Below the pieces are notes generated by a model. The model saw only the letters and a program-made list of their open reading frames with translations. It was not told where the DNA came from and ran no database searches. The translations under genes and the position numbers were made by a program. From Branchiostoma belcheri (taxonomy: Eukaryota; Chordata; Leptocardii; Amphioxiformes; Branchiostomatidae), in contig NW_017802691.1 of NCBI RefSeq assembly GCF_001625305.1, forward strand, positions 351,872 to 415,871: 64,000 nucleotides of DNA, in the 5' to 3' direction. This document shows positions 11,941-23,297 of the stretch, piece after piece; position 1 is the stretch's first letter; the number at the start of each line of letters is the position of its first letter.

Positions 11941-13213
11941 AAATGCTGATTTAAATGTCCTAATGTGAAGCAGTATGCATGTGTCAATATCACAAAGATT
12001 GCCTTAGTCAGAATATTTCCAGTTTTGCTGCCCCGAAATGGCTTTGAATGCCTTTAAACCCTAGTGACGTCTTGTTGTTCTCCTGCTTAGTGTTATTGTT
12101 ACGGATGGATAGAGCTCGTCCAAACAATATGTCAAGAAAATTAACGACGCATGTGTACACAGTCATAGCCAAGGGGCAAGAAAGGCTCTTATTTCACCTA
12201 TTATCTTTTCACTTGGTTAGTAATCCTCCGGATGAACAACAAGTCATTTGCACGTACACACTCACAAAACTGGAGTCTATCCTCTTATCTCTTTTTCTAG
12301 AGGAAAGAAAACACAAGATTCAGCTTGAAGAAATATACAAGGAGATAACTGGAGGAAAAGAATTCAGCGGAAGCGACTATTCAGGGAAAATAAGTGATAT
12401 CGCTGGAAAAGCTTTAGGAAGTCCTCCGGTCGTTTGCTGATAAAAATTACGAAACTTGCCAAAGAATGATGAAATAGCCATAGCTGAGAAGTACTCTCTA
12501 AGCAGAGGTTGTTGGGGAATGATCGTTAGCTTTTCATATATGGCCGTGTTTTTGTCGCTACCCCCACCCGTCGGTGGCCGGCGACCTTCTCTGGCTAATT
12601 GATATTGCCTGGCCAATTTGAAAGTGTCTTTTTGAAACCGAAATGGATCTGCTTGGAGATTAGCATAGAGGCACATGCGGTGAAATTGAGTATATGGTGA
12701 AATAGTTCTAGTGGGTTTTATGTTCAGTTGAAGTCATAAAACCACAATACTCTGTAGCTGCCTTGTATTGCAGTTTATCTGACCCTGACCTTCTCCCTCA
12801 TGACCTCAATGAAAAGCGACCTGCAGGCCGATTTCAGATTCTCCCTCCATATCAACTACTAGTATTGTAATAAATAAGGTACAAACTATCCAGGTCACAT
12901 ATCAGTGAGAGGACTTTGTCCCGACATAACCTGGAAGACAAGGTCACAAAATTAGTTCCATAAGAAGTAGCAATTCAAAGCCAGACAGCGCACTTGGAGC
13001 ACTACCAGGGCTCCTTGACCTGAGAATAAGGTTCGGCGCGAGATTGTAAGAACAGTCCAACTGGCAAAGAAGATATTTTGTCTGATACATGTACAGTTGG
13101 TCACAAAAGGACAAGATTCTTTCAGTTCATGCTTGGGTCAATTTGAATTCTATTTGAAAACTATCTACTTCTATAAGGGGCAGACAGACTGCCCTTTAAA
13201 TACAGCTTATATA
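11941..13213. other. Intergenic; repeat fragments, no gene recognised
   Basis: A 130-residue open frame from 12,048 has no recognisable domain. The stretch 12,545-12,665 ends in GGATCTGCTTGGAGATTAG, shared with repeats at 20.4, 23.07 and 37.76 kb. The stretch 12,781-12,835 (CTGACCCTGACCTTCTCCCT onward) is repeated in the STRAP 3' UTR near 54,985. Confidence 0.45.
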
Positions 13214-13376
13214 GCTGAGTGAGTGAGTGAGTGAGTGAGTGAGTGAGTGAGTGAGTGAGTGAGTGAGTGACCTTGGTATCGCTGGCTCACTCACTCACTC
13301 ACTCACTCACTCACTCACTCACTCACTCACTCACTCACTCACTCACTCACTCACTCACTCACTCACTCACTCACTC
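13214..13376. repeat. Inverted tetranucleotide microsatellite (GAGT)n / (CTCA)n
   Basis: About 13 GAGT units (to about 13,270) are followed, after a 16-bp spacer, by about 22 CTCA units. CTCA is the same repeat in reverse orientation, so the whole block can fold into a long hairpin. Confidence 0.9.
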
Positions 13377-13689
13377 AATATGGTCACAATGACCAGGTAG
13401 TGCTTACGTGGGGCCGGGTGGTCACTTACTGTACATGTATAACAGTTACGGAAACAAACCTATAGTACGTTAACCTCCTAACCTTGGCTCACGTGCGAAA
13501 CATGCTGGTAAAAAAGAGGAAAGAAAATTTGCTTTACTTCGATTGACTGAGCAATAAAGACGCCGTGACAACTGCCTAGTAGACCTCCATGGTTCGTTGT
13601 CACTGTACTTTTTTTTCAGTTTACTGTGACAAAATAAATAATATTTAGCACGTGCGCCATGTTTGTAAGGTGAACGGCCTGTAGGGTGT

Positions 13690-13850
13690 AAATATTCACT
13701 AGTACTTTTGTGTTCAGGGTTGTTGACCCCGAATCTGGAGGTTCTGGGTTTGAATCCCAGTTATTTGTTGTGTCCTTGGGAAAGGCAGAGGCAACTTTCA
13801 CCTATTTCCTTACTAGTTTCACTCAGGTGCAATGCCTCAGAATGGGCTCA
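13690..13850 (+). repeat. tRNA-derived SINE
   Basis: GGTTCTGGGTTTGAATCCCA (B-box-like) is followed by GTGTCCTTGGGAAAGGCAG and TTTCACTCAGGTGCAATG. This order is seen in invertebrate deuterostome SINEs. No A box or acceptor stem pairing is visible, so this is not a tRNA gene. Confidence 0.5.
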
Positions 13851-16057
13851 AAAGGCACAATTAGTCTTTTTACGCCTTTAATTTACCCCCACCCAGGACC
13901 TAACTCGCAGTTACATTTCTCTCATGAGAGTTAAAATCATCCTTATTAAGTTTTGTCAAACAAATAAGACGAATAGTTAAAACACCTAGGTCAATCCCTT
14001 AATATGAGTTAAGGAACTCACGGGACGCAAGGTAAGAATGCGTGCGTCTGGACGCCGAAACTGCAGTTTCAAAAGGGGATTCATTAGGTCTAAAAATTAT
14101 AAAACACCACAAAACATAAAACACAAGACAAATAGTAGAACATGATCCATGTTTTAGAGGGTGAAGGACCTGGTCAAGCCCCGTCTGGCAAGAAAATCCG
14201 CGGCATCTCATTAACATACGATGACGTCAATGGGGTAACCCGATCGCCAGACACCCCGACCGGAGAAGACACCTCTCCTTTGTGTTCCTCACGGTTCGGA
14301 CGTACTTGGCTGGTCACGGATTCTAACAACGGCAGGGATTATTGTTGTTTACTGGTTTCCTACAGGTGAGTCGCTTTGAATGCGTGTATGGTGGTAGTTT
14401 TCTGCAAAGTTTATCAGTAGTAAGCGCCATTTTGTGTTCTGAACTTCCGGTTTCTGAAGTCGGGAAACTGAGGAGGGCAACTTCAACTGCGAAAATGGCG
14501 TCTGGGTGTCTCGAGATCGCTTTGGGAGATAGTTTCTTCCTTTCTTCACTTCGCTTTCGCCCACATTTCTTTCCTCCGTTCAGCGATCACTTTGTAAGAT
14601 TACCGTCGCCTGAACACAACTAGTCTTTTCAACTTCTTGTTGTCTTCTGTCGGCCCACTAGCCCGATCGTCGAGTACAAAGTTCAACTAGTTTTGCCCCA
14701 AACAAAGTCTTTAGCCGGGTGTCAGAGTGTGACTTAACCAGGCATTTTATCGCGAATTGATCAAATGAGTAGAATGACTTGACATATCTCCTATTTGTTC
14801 GACTGACGACCCTAAACAGTTAGCCTCAGGGTATCCATTCTGTAGGACTGGTGAAGGCTAGTGCCTGTCCAGATCTTTTCCTCATTTCCTTATCTTTTGT
14901 TTTCAAACAAATTCTTTAGTATGGAGGACATTCCTTCTAGAAAGATGACGTCTAGAAGGTGAGTGACCTCATTTTGGAGGTCAGGGATAACGCGAAACGG
15001 TTCAAGGTCACCTTCAAACTGACCTTCGTATTCACCCTACGGTTTTGCCGAACAAAGAGACTAAGGGGGAGCTTCTTCCAATATTAAGGTGTTAAACACC
15101 ATCAAGTGAGAACTAACGTATGTATATAGGACATGTGTCATGATGTGTGTGTGTGGGTGGGGGGGGTATACTCTCTTTATTTCAGCCTTTTCTACGATTC
15201 TATTTTGCCTTTTATCAAGTAGTTCCCATGAAACAAAGAATCGTACAAAAGACCTCCAAAACAACAATTTACTATTGACGAAACCTCTGATTTAACTGTA
15301 ATGGGTGACCTAATGTGCATGCGAATCGGGTAGGAAATTTAATTGGTAAAATTTTAGTGGAAAACAACACCTTATTGAACGAGGCTGCTGAGGCAATCGC
15401 AAAAACAAAATGTTATAAATGCTAAAAACGCATAAAGTTCGTGTGGAAAGACGCTATAACAGCGTAATGGCCAAGTACATGCTTCAGACTGCTCCATTTG
15501 TTAGGTAAACAATCCATGCGGAGTTCAGAGGTACTGCAGCTCATCAACATAATTTATTCAAAAATACTTTTAGCACGAATTCTCCGCGTATTATATGCCG
15601 ATTAGACATAGGTATCCCTTTTCTGCGTCTGAATAAGTATAATTATTCTACCAGCACATTGTAAGGGTCATATATTTGTTATTTAGGATATCGTATGCCA
15701 TCTGTGATACCGGAAACCACTATGAGAATATTGTATTTCCGGTGTTGGATGTCATGTTCGCCCAATAGCGGTATTAATTATGCAAATGATAATTTTTGCA
15801 TGGCTCGTGATTCCGACCTGCTTCACGGGCCAAATTATAAACCAAAGAAGTTCATGTCCATACACACACTGTTGTACACAAGTCTGTGGCGTCGTATACA
15901 ATTCTGTGGCACACGACTCTGCTCCGCTCCGACCCAATGGTGGCCATTCATATCATGGGGTTGAAGTTGTCACACTGCTTGGGTTTTGTACTCGATCCCT
16001 TTTATCTTTCTGCTCGTTCCCTTCGATCGCTATAAGCCTCCACTTGCCTTCCCAAAG
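13851..16057. other. Intergenic, nothing recognised
   Basis: Mixed composition with short open frames on both strands. None shows a domain, consistent codon bias or matched splice sites. A short G-run flanked by GT repeats lies near 15,145-15,170. Confidence 0.4.
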
Positions 16058-16196
16058 TAGCCTCTACCAGGCTTCGGAAAGAGTAGAAATCGGCCAAATA
16101 GACAGACAGCATGCCAACTCCCCTGGCATGCTCGGCATGCTATCTGTTTATTTGGCCAATTTCTACTCCCGAAGCCTGGTACAAATGTACAGGCTA
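16058..16196. mobile_element. MITE family A with perfect 9-bp target duplication
   Basis: It begins TAGCCTCTACCAGGCTTCGG, has inverted AGAGTAGAAATCGGCCAAAT arms around the GCCAACTCCCCTGGCATGC centre, and ends AGGCTA. TTCCCAAAG directly flanks both ends. A 9-bp duplication fits Mutator-like elements, but the transposase source is not in this window. Confidence 0.85.
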
Positions 16197-17210
16197 TTCC
16201 CAAAGATCTTAAGCCAAAATTCATCAGCCAATATGACTGGTTTTAGTAAACCAGTTGTTAGCCCTAATGAAGATGACAGGCGGTCATCGAAATGTTGGCT
16301 CATGAAAAACAAATGGTTGTGAATAAAAGATCTTTACAATTCAATCATATCATCAAGCAACCTGATGATACTTTCATCATATTCCGGTTATTAAAGCAGC
16401 CGCCACACAAATCTAATTTTGATCAGTCAACGATCGTCATCTAATGGAAATAGGGTGTAATTGAATGTTATTGGTTTTGCCTGTAACCTCTGGTCACCTT
16501 ATTAACCCAAGGCTAAAGCAGGTCTGACGGTTATGCCTACCTGATGTCCGCCCCCTACCGCGCATTTCTTGGAAACTACCTGTCCTTCTAAACTAGCTAC
16601 ATTACAACATGTGTTTCCTACTACTATTATTAAAAGCATCTAAAGGTATCGAGAGAAATTAACTGTTAAGGCAAAGAGGTTTGGAATTGGCATTTTGTAT
16701 ACTATCCAGGGACAAGCCCATGCGGTCGTAACCGGTACTGCAGTGTATTAACATAATTTATGCCGTCGACATTTTAGTATATTTTGTAGGCATTTACGTA
16801 GACTGTAGGTGTATTTATTGTAATTTTAAGTTAAAAAATAATATAGTAGTACTTTTAAAAGGTAATTTTGGGACGATCTGTACGCGCTTAGCATAAAAAG
16901 GCATTATACAACAAGTTTTATCTATAAAAGGCCATAAGACAAATTTAATATTTAGACTTTTTAGAAGTTGTGAGAAACATGTTAGGTAATGAAGAGTTGA
17001 ATCCTTTAGTGAATGGCAGGTCTTTAATTAATGATAGAAAGGCCAACATTTGCTAGAGCAAATTATAGTAATTTTTGATTGCCCCACATCACTGCCCAAG
17101 ATGGGGGCATATAAAAACAAAGTAGTGACTAGTTAGCCTCTACCGGGAAGCAGATGTACAGAGTAGTATTGTCCATAGCCCTTGGCAGTGGCAGTATGTA
17201 CTCTATGCGG
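16197..17210. other. Intergenic, AT-rich, nothing recognised
   Basis: No gene, RNA or repeat family can be supported here. Confidence 0.4.
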
Positions 17211-17466
17211 ACTATCATCTCAGAGCAGAGTAGCCTCTACCGGGCTCTGCTCTGAGATGATAGTTTCCAGTAGTAACTATCATCTCAGAGCAGAGTAGCG
17301 TCTACCGGACTCTGCTCTGAGATGATAGTACCAGTAGTACTAGTAACTATCATCTCAGAGCAGAGTAGCCTCCTCTACCGGACTCCGCTCTGAGATGATA
17401 TCATCTGCTCTGCTTTGCTCTGAGATGATAGTAACTAGTAGTAACTATCATCTCAGAGCAGAGCAG
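17211..17466. repeat. Array of four hairpins (inverted-repeat satellite)
   Basis: ACTATCATCTCAGAGCAGAG and its complement alternate four times with a final half unit. Unit length is about 65-75 bp. Each hairpin loop is TAGCCTCTACCGGAC-like, close to the terminus of MITE family A. Spacers read CCAGTAGTA. Confidence 0.9.
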
Positions 17467-17487
17467 TTGATTATAAGGATAAGCTGA

Positions 17488-17650
17488 CAAGGTGGTCTTG
17501 TGGTGTGTGTGGTTGTTGACTCAGAATCTGACTTTGATGGTTCTGGATTTGAATCTAGCCTCCTTTGCAGGCGTTTCGGAAGCGTCTTCTAAAAACGCCT
17601 GCAAAGGAGGCTAGTTTGAATCCATGCATGGCAGGCCCCACTGTTGTGGC
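17488..17650 (+). repeat. SINE head interrupted by a foldback element
   Basis: CAAGGTGGTCTTGTGGTGTG through GGTTCTGGATTTGAATC is a tRNA-like SINE head. Its minus-strand relative is at 57.8-58.2 kb. At 17,556-17,613 a 58-bp perfect foldback (TAGCCTCCTTTGCAGGCG and its complement) is inserted, flanked by ATTTGAATC and GTTTGAATC. The insertion therefore landed in the B-box and duplicated it. Confidence 0.7.
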
Positions 17651-18654
17651 CTTGGTGTTTGGAAGGGCCCCTATTTCCTCTCCTATGGAAACTTTGTCGA
17701 GTGAGTAAATTGTTGTAAAAAGTCTTTCCATAGAGCACGTTATTGGGAATGCTAAGATTTGAACCCAGAGCCTCTAGTTTTTTTTCCATTTTTAATGGAA
17801 AGTTTATTACAAATACATGCTAATTGCAGGTACAAACAACATGTATGAAAGAAAGAAAATACTAAGTACTATGGTATGAGATACTACGTGTAACATTATA
17901 TTGCATTCTACAACATACATGGTACTAGTTTTGCTGGGTTTGACTTCTTCTTTGAAGGCAATAGAAGACAAAATTGCCCACATCTTCTATAATATGTGGG
18001 TTCTTTGATACGTCAACAACTTAAACCGCAAGTTTACTCCATGCAAACCCAACCAGAAAAAAGTGCGATGGTTTCAACCTTGATTGACCTTATTTCAGGT
18101 CACTGTTCGCAGACTCCGGAAACGTCTCAGTTATATATGACCTCGATTGACCTTGTTATTCCCGTTCCAAAGTTCAAGTTCATCAGACTAGCCCCGGTGA
18201 CCTCTGAGGTCACGGTCAGACCGCTAACCCAAGTGGAACCACGTGGAGAGGGGAGGGGGGCGCAGCGTGGTGTAGTGGACTTTAGAACTCTGTTTTCATC
18301 GAAGCACTGATGATATGTTGTTGCTTCCCGCATCAAGTGATGCATAGGGCGGCGCCCATCTGCTTTTCAAAAGCCCATGGGCCACACTGTTGTGCAAGCA
18401 CTGCAGCAGGGTGCTAGATAACCCACTGGTAGTGGTGTGTGTTCAACTCCTAACTACCACACACACAAGTCACTTCAGCAGGGGGCTAGTCCACTGGTAG
18501 TGCTATGTATTTAACTCCCATACTCTTTCTCAAATGCCGAGTGTTGAGCAGAGAAAGCAGTTTGTACCATCTTTAAAGTTTTAGGTATGACTCGGAATGC
18601 AAGGCGATTATAAACTTGAAGAGAAAGTCTACTTAACCACGCGTGCTGTGTCTT

Positions 18655-18840
18655 CACGTAGCTTGTGTCTGGAGTTGTTGATGAAGAATCTAAAGGTTCT
18701 GGGTTCGAGTCCCTGGCGTGTATCAAAGCTGTGTCAATGCCCTCATTGTCTCGGATGTAGATGAGTACTCAGCTCCAGTAAAATGAAGGAATTTAACCTA
18801 GCTCTGTTTGGGCCCCCTTTAACACAGTGTGACTCTTGAT
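18655..18840 (+). repeat. tRNA-derived SINE fragment
   Basis: GTAGCTTGTGTCTGGAG (A-box-like) is followed about 40 bp later by GGTTCTGGGTTCGAGTCCC (B-box-like). The stems do not pair into a cloverleaf. Confidence 0.45.
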
Positions 18841-19088
18841 GTTATAATCATAACATGATGTATGATGTTCAAGTATGATTTAAAGGGCAACGGTCAAAAC
18901 TTATTACAGAAATTCCCTGTTTATAAAATTCGCTTAGCGATCTGTCAAATGTTTGACAGATCGCTGGTATTAGGTACTTACTTATTAGGAACCAAATTTT
19001 CATCAAAGTTCTCTGTTAGAGTACATTTCCTCCATAAACTTAAAACATATCATTATCATCTACTCAGCATGATTTTGTGTAGGGGGAG

Positions 19089-19520
19089 NNNNNNNNNNNN
19101 NNNNNNNNNNNNNNNNNNNNNNNNNNNNNNNNNNNNNNNNNNNNNNNNNNNNNNNNNNNNNNNNNNNNNNNNNNNNNNNNNNNNNNNNNNNNNNNNNNNN
19201 NNNNNNNNNNNNNNNNNNNNNNNNNNNNNNNNNNNNNNNNNNNNNNNNNNNNNNNNNNNNNNNNNNNNNNNNNNNNNNNNNNNNNNNNNNNNNNNNNNNN
19301 NNNNNNNNNNNNNNNNNNNNNNNNNNNNNNNNNNNNNNNNNNNNNNNNNNNNNNNNNNNNNNNNNNNNNNNNNNNNNNNNNNNNNNNNNNNNNNNNNNNN
19401 NNNNNNNNNNNNNNNNNNNNNNNNNNNNNNNNNNNNNNNNNNNNNNNNNNNNNNNNNNNNNNNNNNNNNNNNNNNNNNNNNNNNNNNNNNNNNNNNNNNN
19501 NNNNNNNNNNNNNNNNNNNN
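19089..19520. other. Assembly gap (432 N)
   Basis: A run of N. Open frames that cross it have no meaning. Confidence 1.
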
Positions 19521-19604
19521 CAGTGCTATCTGAGGGATGTCTTCTCTCCATTTGTGTGTTATGTCAATAGGAAAGTGCGTCATGACCACTGTTGTTGTTT
19601 ACCG

Positions 19605-19690
19605 TTACAGGTGGACAATGACCAGTGCGTTATCCTGAAGCGTGCCCATGTAGACAGTTCGACCTTTGTACACAGAAAGAAGGGTTGAGT
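19605..19690 (-). CDS. Orphan C-terminal exon of a paraoxonase-like gene
   Basis: On the minus strand, after a candidate acceptor (AACCCAG), 27 codons and TAA encode STLLSVYKG, RTVYMGTLQDNAL and VIVHL. Human paraoxonases end with a very similar stretch (VASVYKGKLLIGT... then ALYCEL), with identical SVYKG and GT at matching spacing. PON enzymes are six-bladed beta-propeller lactonases; this segment would be the last strands. The open frame also continues upstream as YALLNPD before running into a CA microsatellite at about 19,710. I found no further PON exon within the next 15 kb, so this is either the end of a gene with distant exons or a detached relic. The assembly gap lies on the 3' side and does not explain the missing exons. 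Confidence 0.45.
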
Positions 19691-20189
19691 CTGGGTTCAG
19701 TAGTGCATATGTGTGTGTGTGTGTGCGTGTGCGTGTGTGTGATTTGAATGAGAGGGGTCTTGTAATTCAATGCTCATTTTGGCATATTAAATGCATAAAT
19801 GCATTTCGTTTAATCTGATCCTTAGAGGTAGCAAACTATACTGCATTACGTATTTTTCGTCTGTGCCAAGATTTCAGGTCTTTGCCAACTGTCTGTATAG
19901 ACAAGTTCAAGTGGTAGACATGTTTTACCTTCGGGAGTCTGTCTAGTAACTTTCTTCCAGTTTTTATCCCACTTCGATTTTCTTCCCAAGGCAAATTCTT
20001 CCAGTCCTTTCTGATTTGTTCCAGTTTATTCCAGCTTCTGGAAGCTTACAATATCTTCCAGGTCATGTAGTCTTAAATGCCACGTGCGTGCCAAAAACAA
20101 CAGAAGTCGTCCCGGCAGAGTCACCCCAAGTCACACGTGTCTAGAGGAGAAATTGGGCATAGAGCACAGAGAGCACGTGTCAATTGGGG

Positions 20190-20397
20190 TTGGTTGGGTG
20201 GGTGTTTGGGTATACTCTCCAAGCAGAGGCTTGGACTTCTGGTTTGTTTTTAGGCGTTTTGATCGAGCTCTCCTTTTGTAGTGGTACCTTTTTGTACGCC
20301 AGCCAAAAATTGGGTGGCAAATCTGGCAAATGGATACTGACTGACCAATTTGATACTGTCTCTGCAGCCACCCCAAAAGATCTGTTTGGAGATTAAG
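20190..20397 (+). repeat. Dispersed repeat ending GATCTGTTTGGAGATTA
   Basis: The order TTAGGCGTTTTGATCGAGCT, TACGCCAGCCAAAAATTGGG, GGCAAATGGATACTG, CAATTTGATACTGTCT and AAAAGATCTGTTTGGAGATT recurs in the same orientation at 22,850-23,076. Single ends occur at 12.65 and 37.76 kb. Confidence 0.7.
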
Positions 20398-20979
20398 GGG
20401 GGAGGGGGGCGACGAACCATCCCACACAGATGTAAGACATTACGTTAGAACAACATCGCCAAGGTCGAACTACAAGGAAACGCCCCCCTCCCCTCCCCCA
20501 TGTCTTTAGAGGACATTGTACTGGTTTAACACACTTTTACGCGTGCGAGAGTTTACAACACACAGCTCCACGTGCACATATCACCTTTAAACATGTATGT
20601 TATATAACATGACCGGCTAAAGTACAAATTACAGAGACCAGGAATATTGCACATCAAGGTGAGATATTGCACATACAGTGTATGGCGGCTTGTGTTGCAA
20701 AACTTAAGTTTTCCTCAAATCAAGACTAAAAACTCTCTATATATAGCATAAACTTAAAACCTGCTTTTGTTCTTATGCAACGTGTAATCAAATACATTTG
20801 TTATTTTTGGGTGGGATCAGAATGTAAATACATGTTAAACAAGTATTTAACTTGAATAACGTTAGGTTTAACATCTGAAACATCATATGGCAGGGATTTC
20901 ATAAATTCTGCTAAAATCTTTTATTTGACTTAATGAGTACCCTTACATTAAGTGTTAACATTTAGCAGACCTAATTCAT

Positions 20980-22380
20980 TTCTTCCCAGGCATATTTCGG
21001 AGTTTTTTTTAAATTTTGCTTCAATTGTTTAGAGCTGACTACAGAGTAAACGAAAAAAAGTTGGAAGACGTGCCATTGCACTTTAGTAACCTTATCATGA
21101 CTTAAGTTCAACAACCTTATGGGTTCAACATTTTGCAAACGTAAGGTATTTAGTGATAAGGTGCTGATTTAGTGAACTTTGCTTTCGTCATTTAGACAGT
21201 GACTACATAGCAAACAAGATAAAGGTATAACAAGTGGTATTGTACTTGAATAACCTATTGTAAAACGTTTGCAAAGCCAAAGGTGATGTGTATGTTTGTT
21301 TTAGTGACATAACAGTTGTTTTATGGACTTTACTTTCATAGTTCAGACTCTTGATAAAGAATAGATAAAGAAAATTGGCACCGATGTTACTGTACTCGAA
21401 TAACCTCACAAAACATTTTGCAAACGTGGCGGGTTTTTTCAGTCATGGTGGCGATTATATGAAATATGCTTTATCATTAACCCTTGGACTCTGAATGAAA
21501 ATTAAATCTAGGACCGAAGTTATTGTACTTGAATAACCTTACTTAACATTTTGCTGTTCTTTTTAACTTTTTCAGCCATATGGTGGTAATTTGATAAACT
21601 ATGCTTTCATCGTAACCTTCGGACTATAATACACAAAATTGAACCAGTGCTACCATACTTGAATAACCTTACTTAACATTTTGCAAACGTGTTGCTTTTA
21701 AACTTTTTCAGGCATATGGTGATACTTTAATAAACTATGCTTTTATCCTTAACCTACAGACTCGGGGTAATGATGACAAATCTGGAACCAGAGTTATTAT
21801 ACTTGAATAAGCTTACTTAACATTTTGCAAACGTGCTGTTCGTTTAAAATTTTTCAGTCATATGGTGAGAATTTAATGAACCTTTCTTTTAAAATTAACC
21901 TACAGACTCTGAATAATAACAACAAGCTGGAATCAGTGTTGTTATACTTGAATAATCTCACGTTTTTTTTAACGTGCTGTTCTTTTCAAAGTTTTAAGGC
22001 ATATGTTGGCAATTTATCAACCTTTGCTACATGCAGACTCTGAATAATAGCAAAAAGCTGGAAGCGCTGTTTTTGTACTCATTTAACATTTTGAAAACGT
22101 ACTGTTTTCAAGTTCAAATTTTTAAGGCGTATGTTGGCCGTTTATCAAACTATGCTTCAGACTCTGAATAATAGCAAAAAGCTGGAAGATCTGTTTTCTG
22201 TACTCTAATAACCTCATTTAACATTTTCAAACGTGCTGCTCTTTGCAAATTGTTAAGGCAAATGTTGGTAATTTATCAAACTCTAAATAATAGCAAAAAG
22301 CTGGAAGCGCTGTTTTTGTACTTAAATAACCCCATTTAACATGTTGAGAACGTGCTCTTGTTTTCAAATTTCCCAGGCAC
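20980..22380. repeat. Degenerate satellite, about ten units of 120-150 bp
   Basis: The motif TACTTGAATAACCTTACTTA recurs near 21,105, 21,242, 21,391, 21,526, 21,656, 21,801, 21,945, 22,074, 22,200 and 22,319. Each is followed by AACATTTTGCAAACGTGCTG, a TTTTTCAGGCATATGG-like stretch and GACTCTGAATAATAGC. Units become shorter toward the right end. Confidence 0.85.
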
Positions 22381-22494
22381 CTGCCGGTGATTTGGCGAAC
22401 TCTGGTCCGATCCTGACAGTAGGCGGCGGATGCGCCCTGATGCCAACATGTCATGGTCAATCTCAGCTAACGTCTGGTTCCAGTTTATAAACAT
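22381..22494 (-). CDS. Candidate exon in a GC-rich island at the satellite edge
   Basis: On the minus strand, CTGAG acceptor to CAG/GTGCCTG donor frames 38 codons with no stop, including MFINWNQTLAEIDHDMLASG and RIRRLLSGSDQ. The plus strand of the same island is also open, after TTTCCCAG, as APAGDLANSGPILTVGGG and onward to a stop near 22,487. The island is homologous to the start of the adjacent satellite unit. Only one strand, or neither, can be a real exon. I recognise no protein family. Confidence 0.2.
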
Positions 22495-22849
22495 CTCAGA
22501 CGTACGGAGTAAAGTAAGACATTAGAAGGTACACCGTAGATTGTACATATCTGGTAGCCCCTTCCAGGCTTCGGGAGGCGACTGGAAAGAGTCTGTCTGA
22601 TACACAGAACAATAGTTTCCATGTCTTGCTGTAATGTCAAACTCATCTTTCGCCTACATACTATTAGGTCAATTTCAATTCTTTATGTTTCGTACATTTC
22701 AAAGGCGAGACCAAATCATCTATGCATGACTATATTGTAAATAGTATACTGATATTGATAATATTTTGTAGTTATAATTGTAGGATAGTCCATCCTTGCA
22801 GTTTATTTGTTATTTGCTGCTTTACATTGTATGATGTATTATTGTCAAG

Positions 22850-23076
22850 AAATAAACTGATGTTTGACGTGCTTTTAGACTTTTGTCTCGGGATTTCCTT
22901 CTTGTACTGGTATCTTTCTTATGCCAGCCAAACTGCGTATGGCAAATGGATACTGCTCTGCCAATTTGATAATGTACTACCAATTTGTCTTGCCAATTTG
23001 ACACTGTCTTGCCAAGTTGGTTCTGTCTTGTTGGTTTCATACTGGCTTTCGGCCACCAAAGATCTGCTTAGAGATT
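22850..23076 (+). repeat. Second copy of the GATCTGCTTAGAGATTA repeat
   Basis: Same order as the copy at 20.2 kb, with an internal expansion of CCAATTTGTCTTGCCAATTT-type segments. The copies are clearly diverged. Confidence 0.7.
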
Positions 23077-23195
23077 AAGTGATATTTGGCCTTCACCTAC
23101 CCACGTGCTGTCAACCTACTTTCAAGCTCAGCTACCCCAAAAAATACTTCAGCACCCAGAAGTAACAGTAACCCTATCGTGGCTAACTACACTTG

Positions 23196-23297
23196 GCCTG
23201 GTTACCAAATCTTTTATATCTCCCAAGTCCTACCTACTCTCTGCAAATATTTGCGGAGAGGGTGTAGGACTCCGGAGCAAGTAGGTTTGGTAACCAG
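23196..23297. mobile_element. Foldback element, CCTGGTTACC ends
   Basis: CCTGGTTACCAAATC at the left pairs with GGTTTGGTAACCAG at the right. The inner CTCTCTGCAAATATTTGCGG forms a second palindrome. Confidence 0.6.

Noticed and set aside
12048-12440. 130-codon open frame as a possible gene
   Set aside because: No domain, no supporting splice structure, and repeat fragments around it. It remains only an unassigned open frame.
15780-16322. 180-codon open frame
   Set aside because: It runs straight through a MITE family A copy with target duplication, so the frame is accidental.
18655-18722. tRNA gene
   Set aside because: A- and B-box-like motifs are present but the acceptor, D and T stems do not pair. 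It reads as a SINE head. The same holds for 13,730 and 58,120.
18862-19589. Open frames on both strands spanning the N gap
   Set aside because: They are open only because N is not read as a stop.
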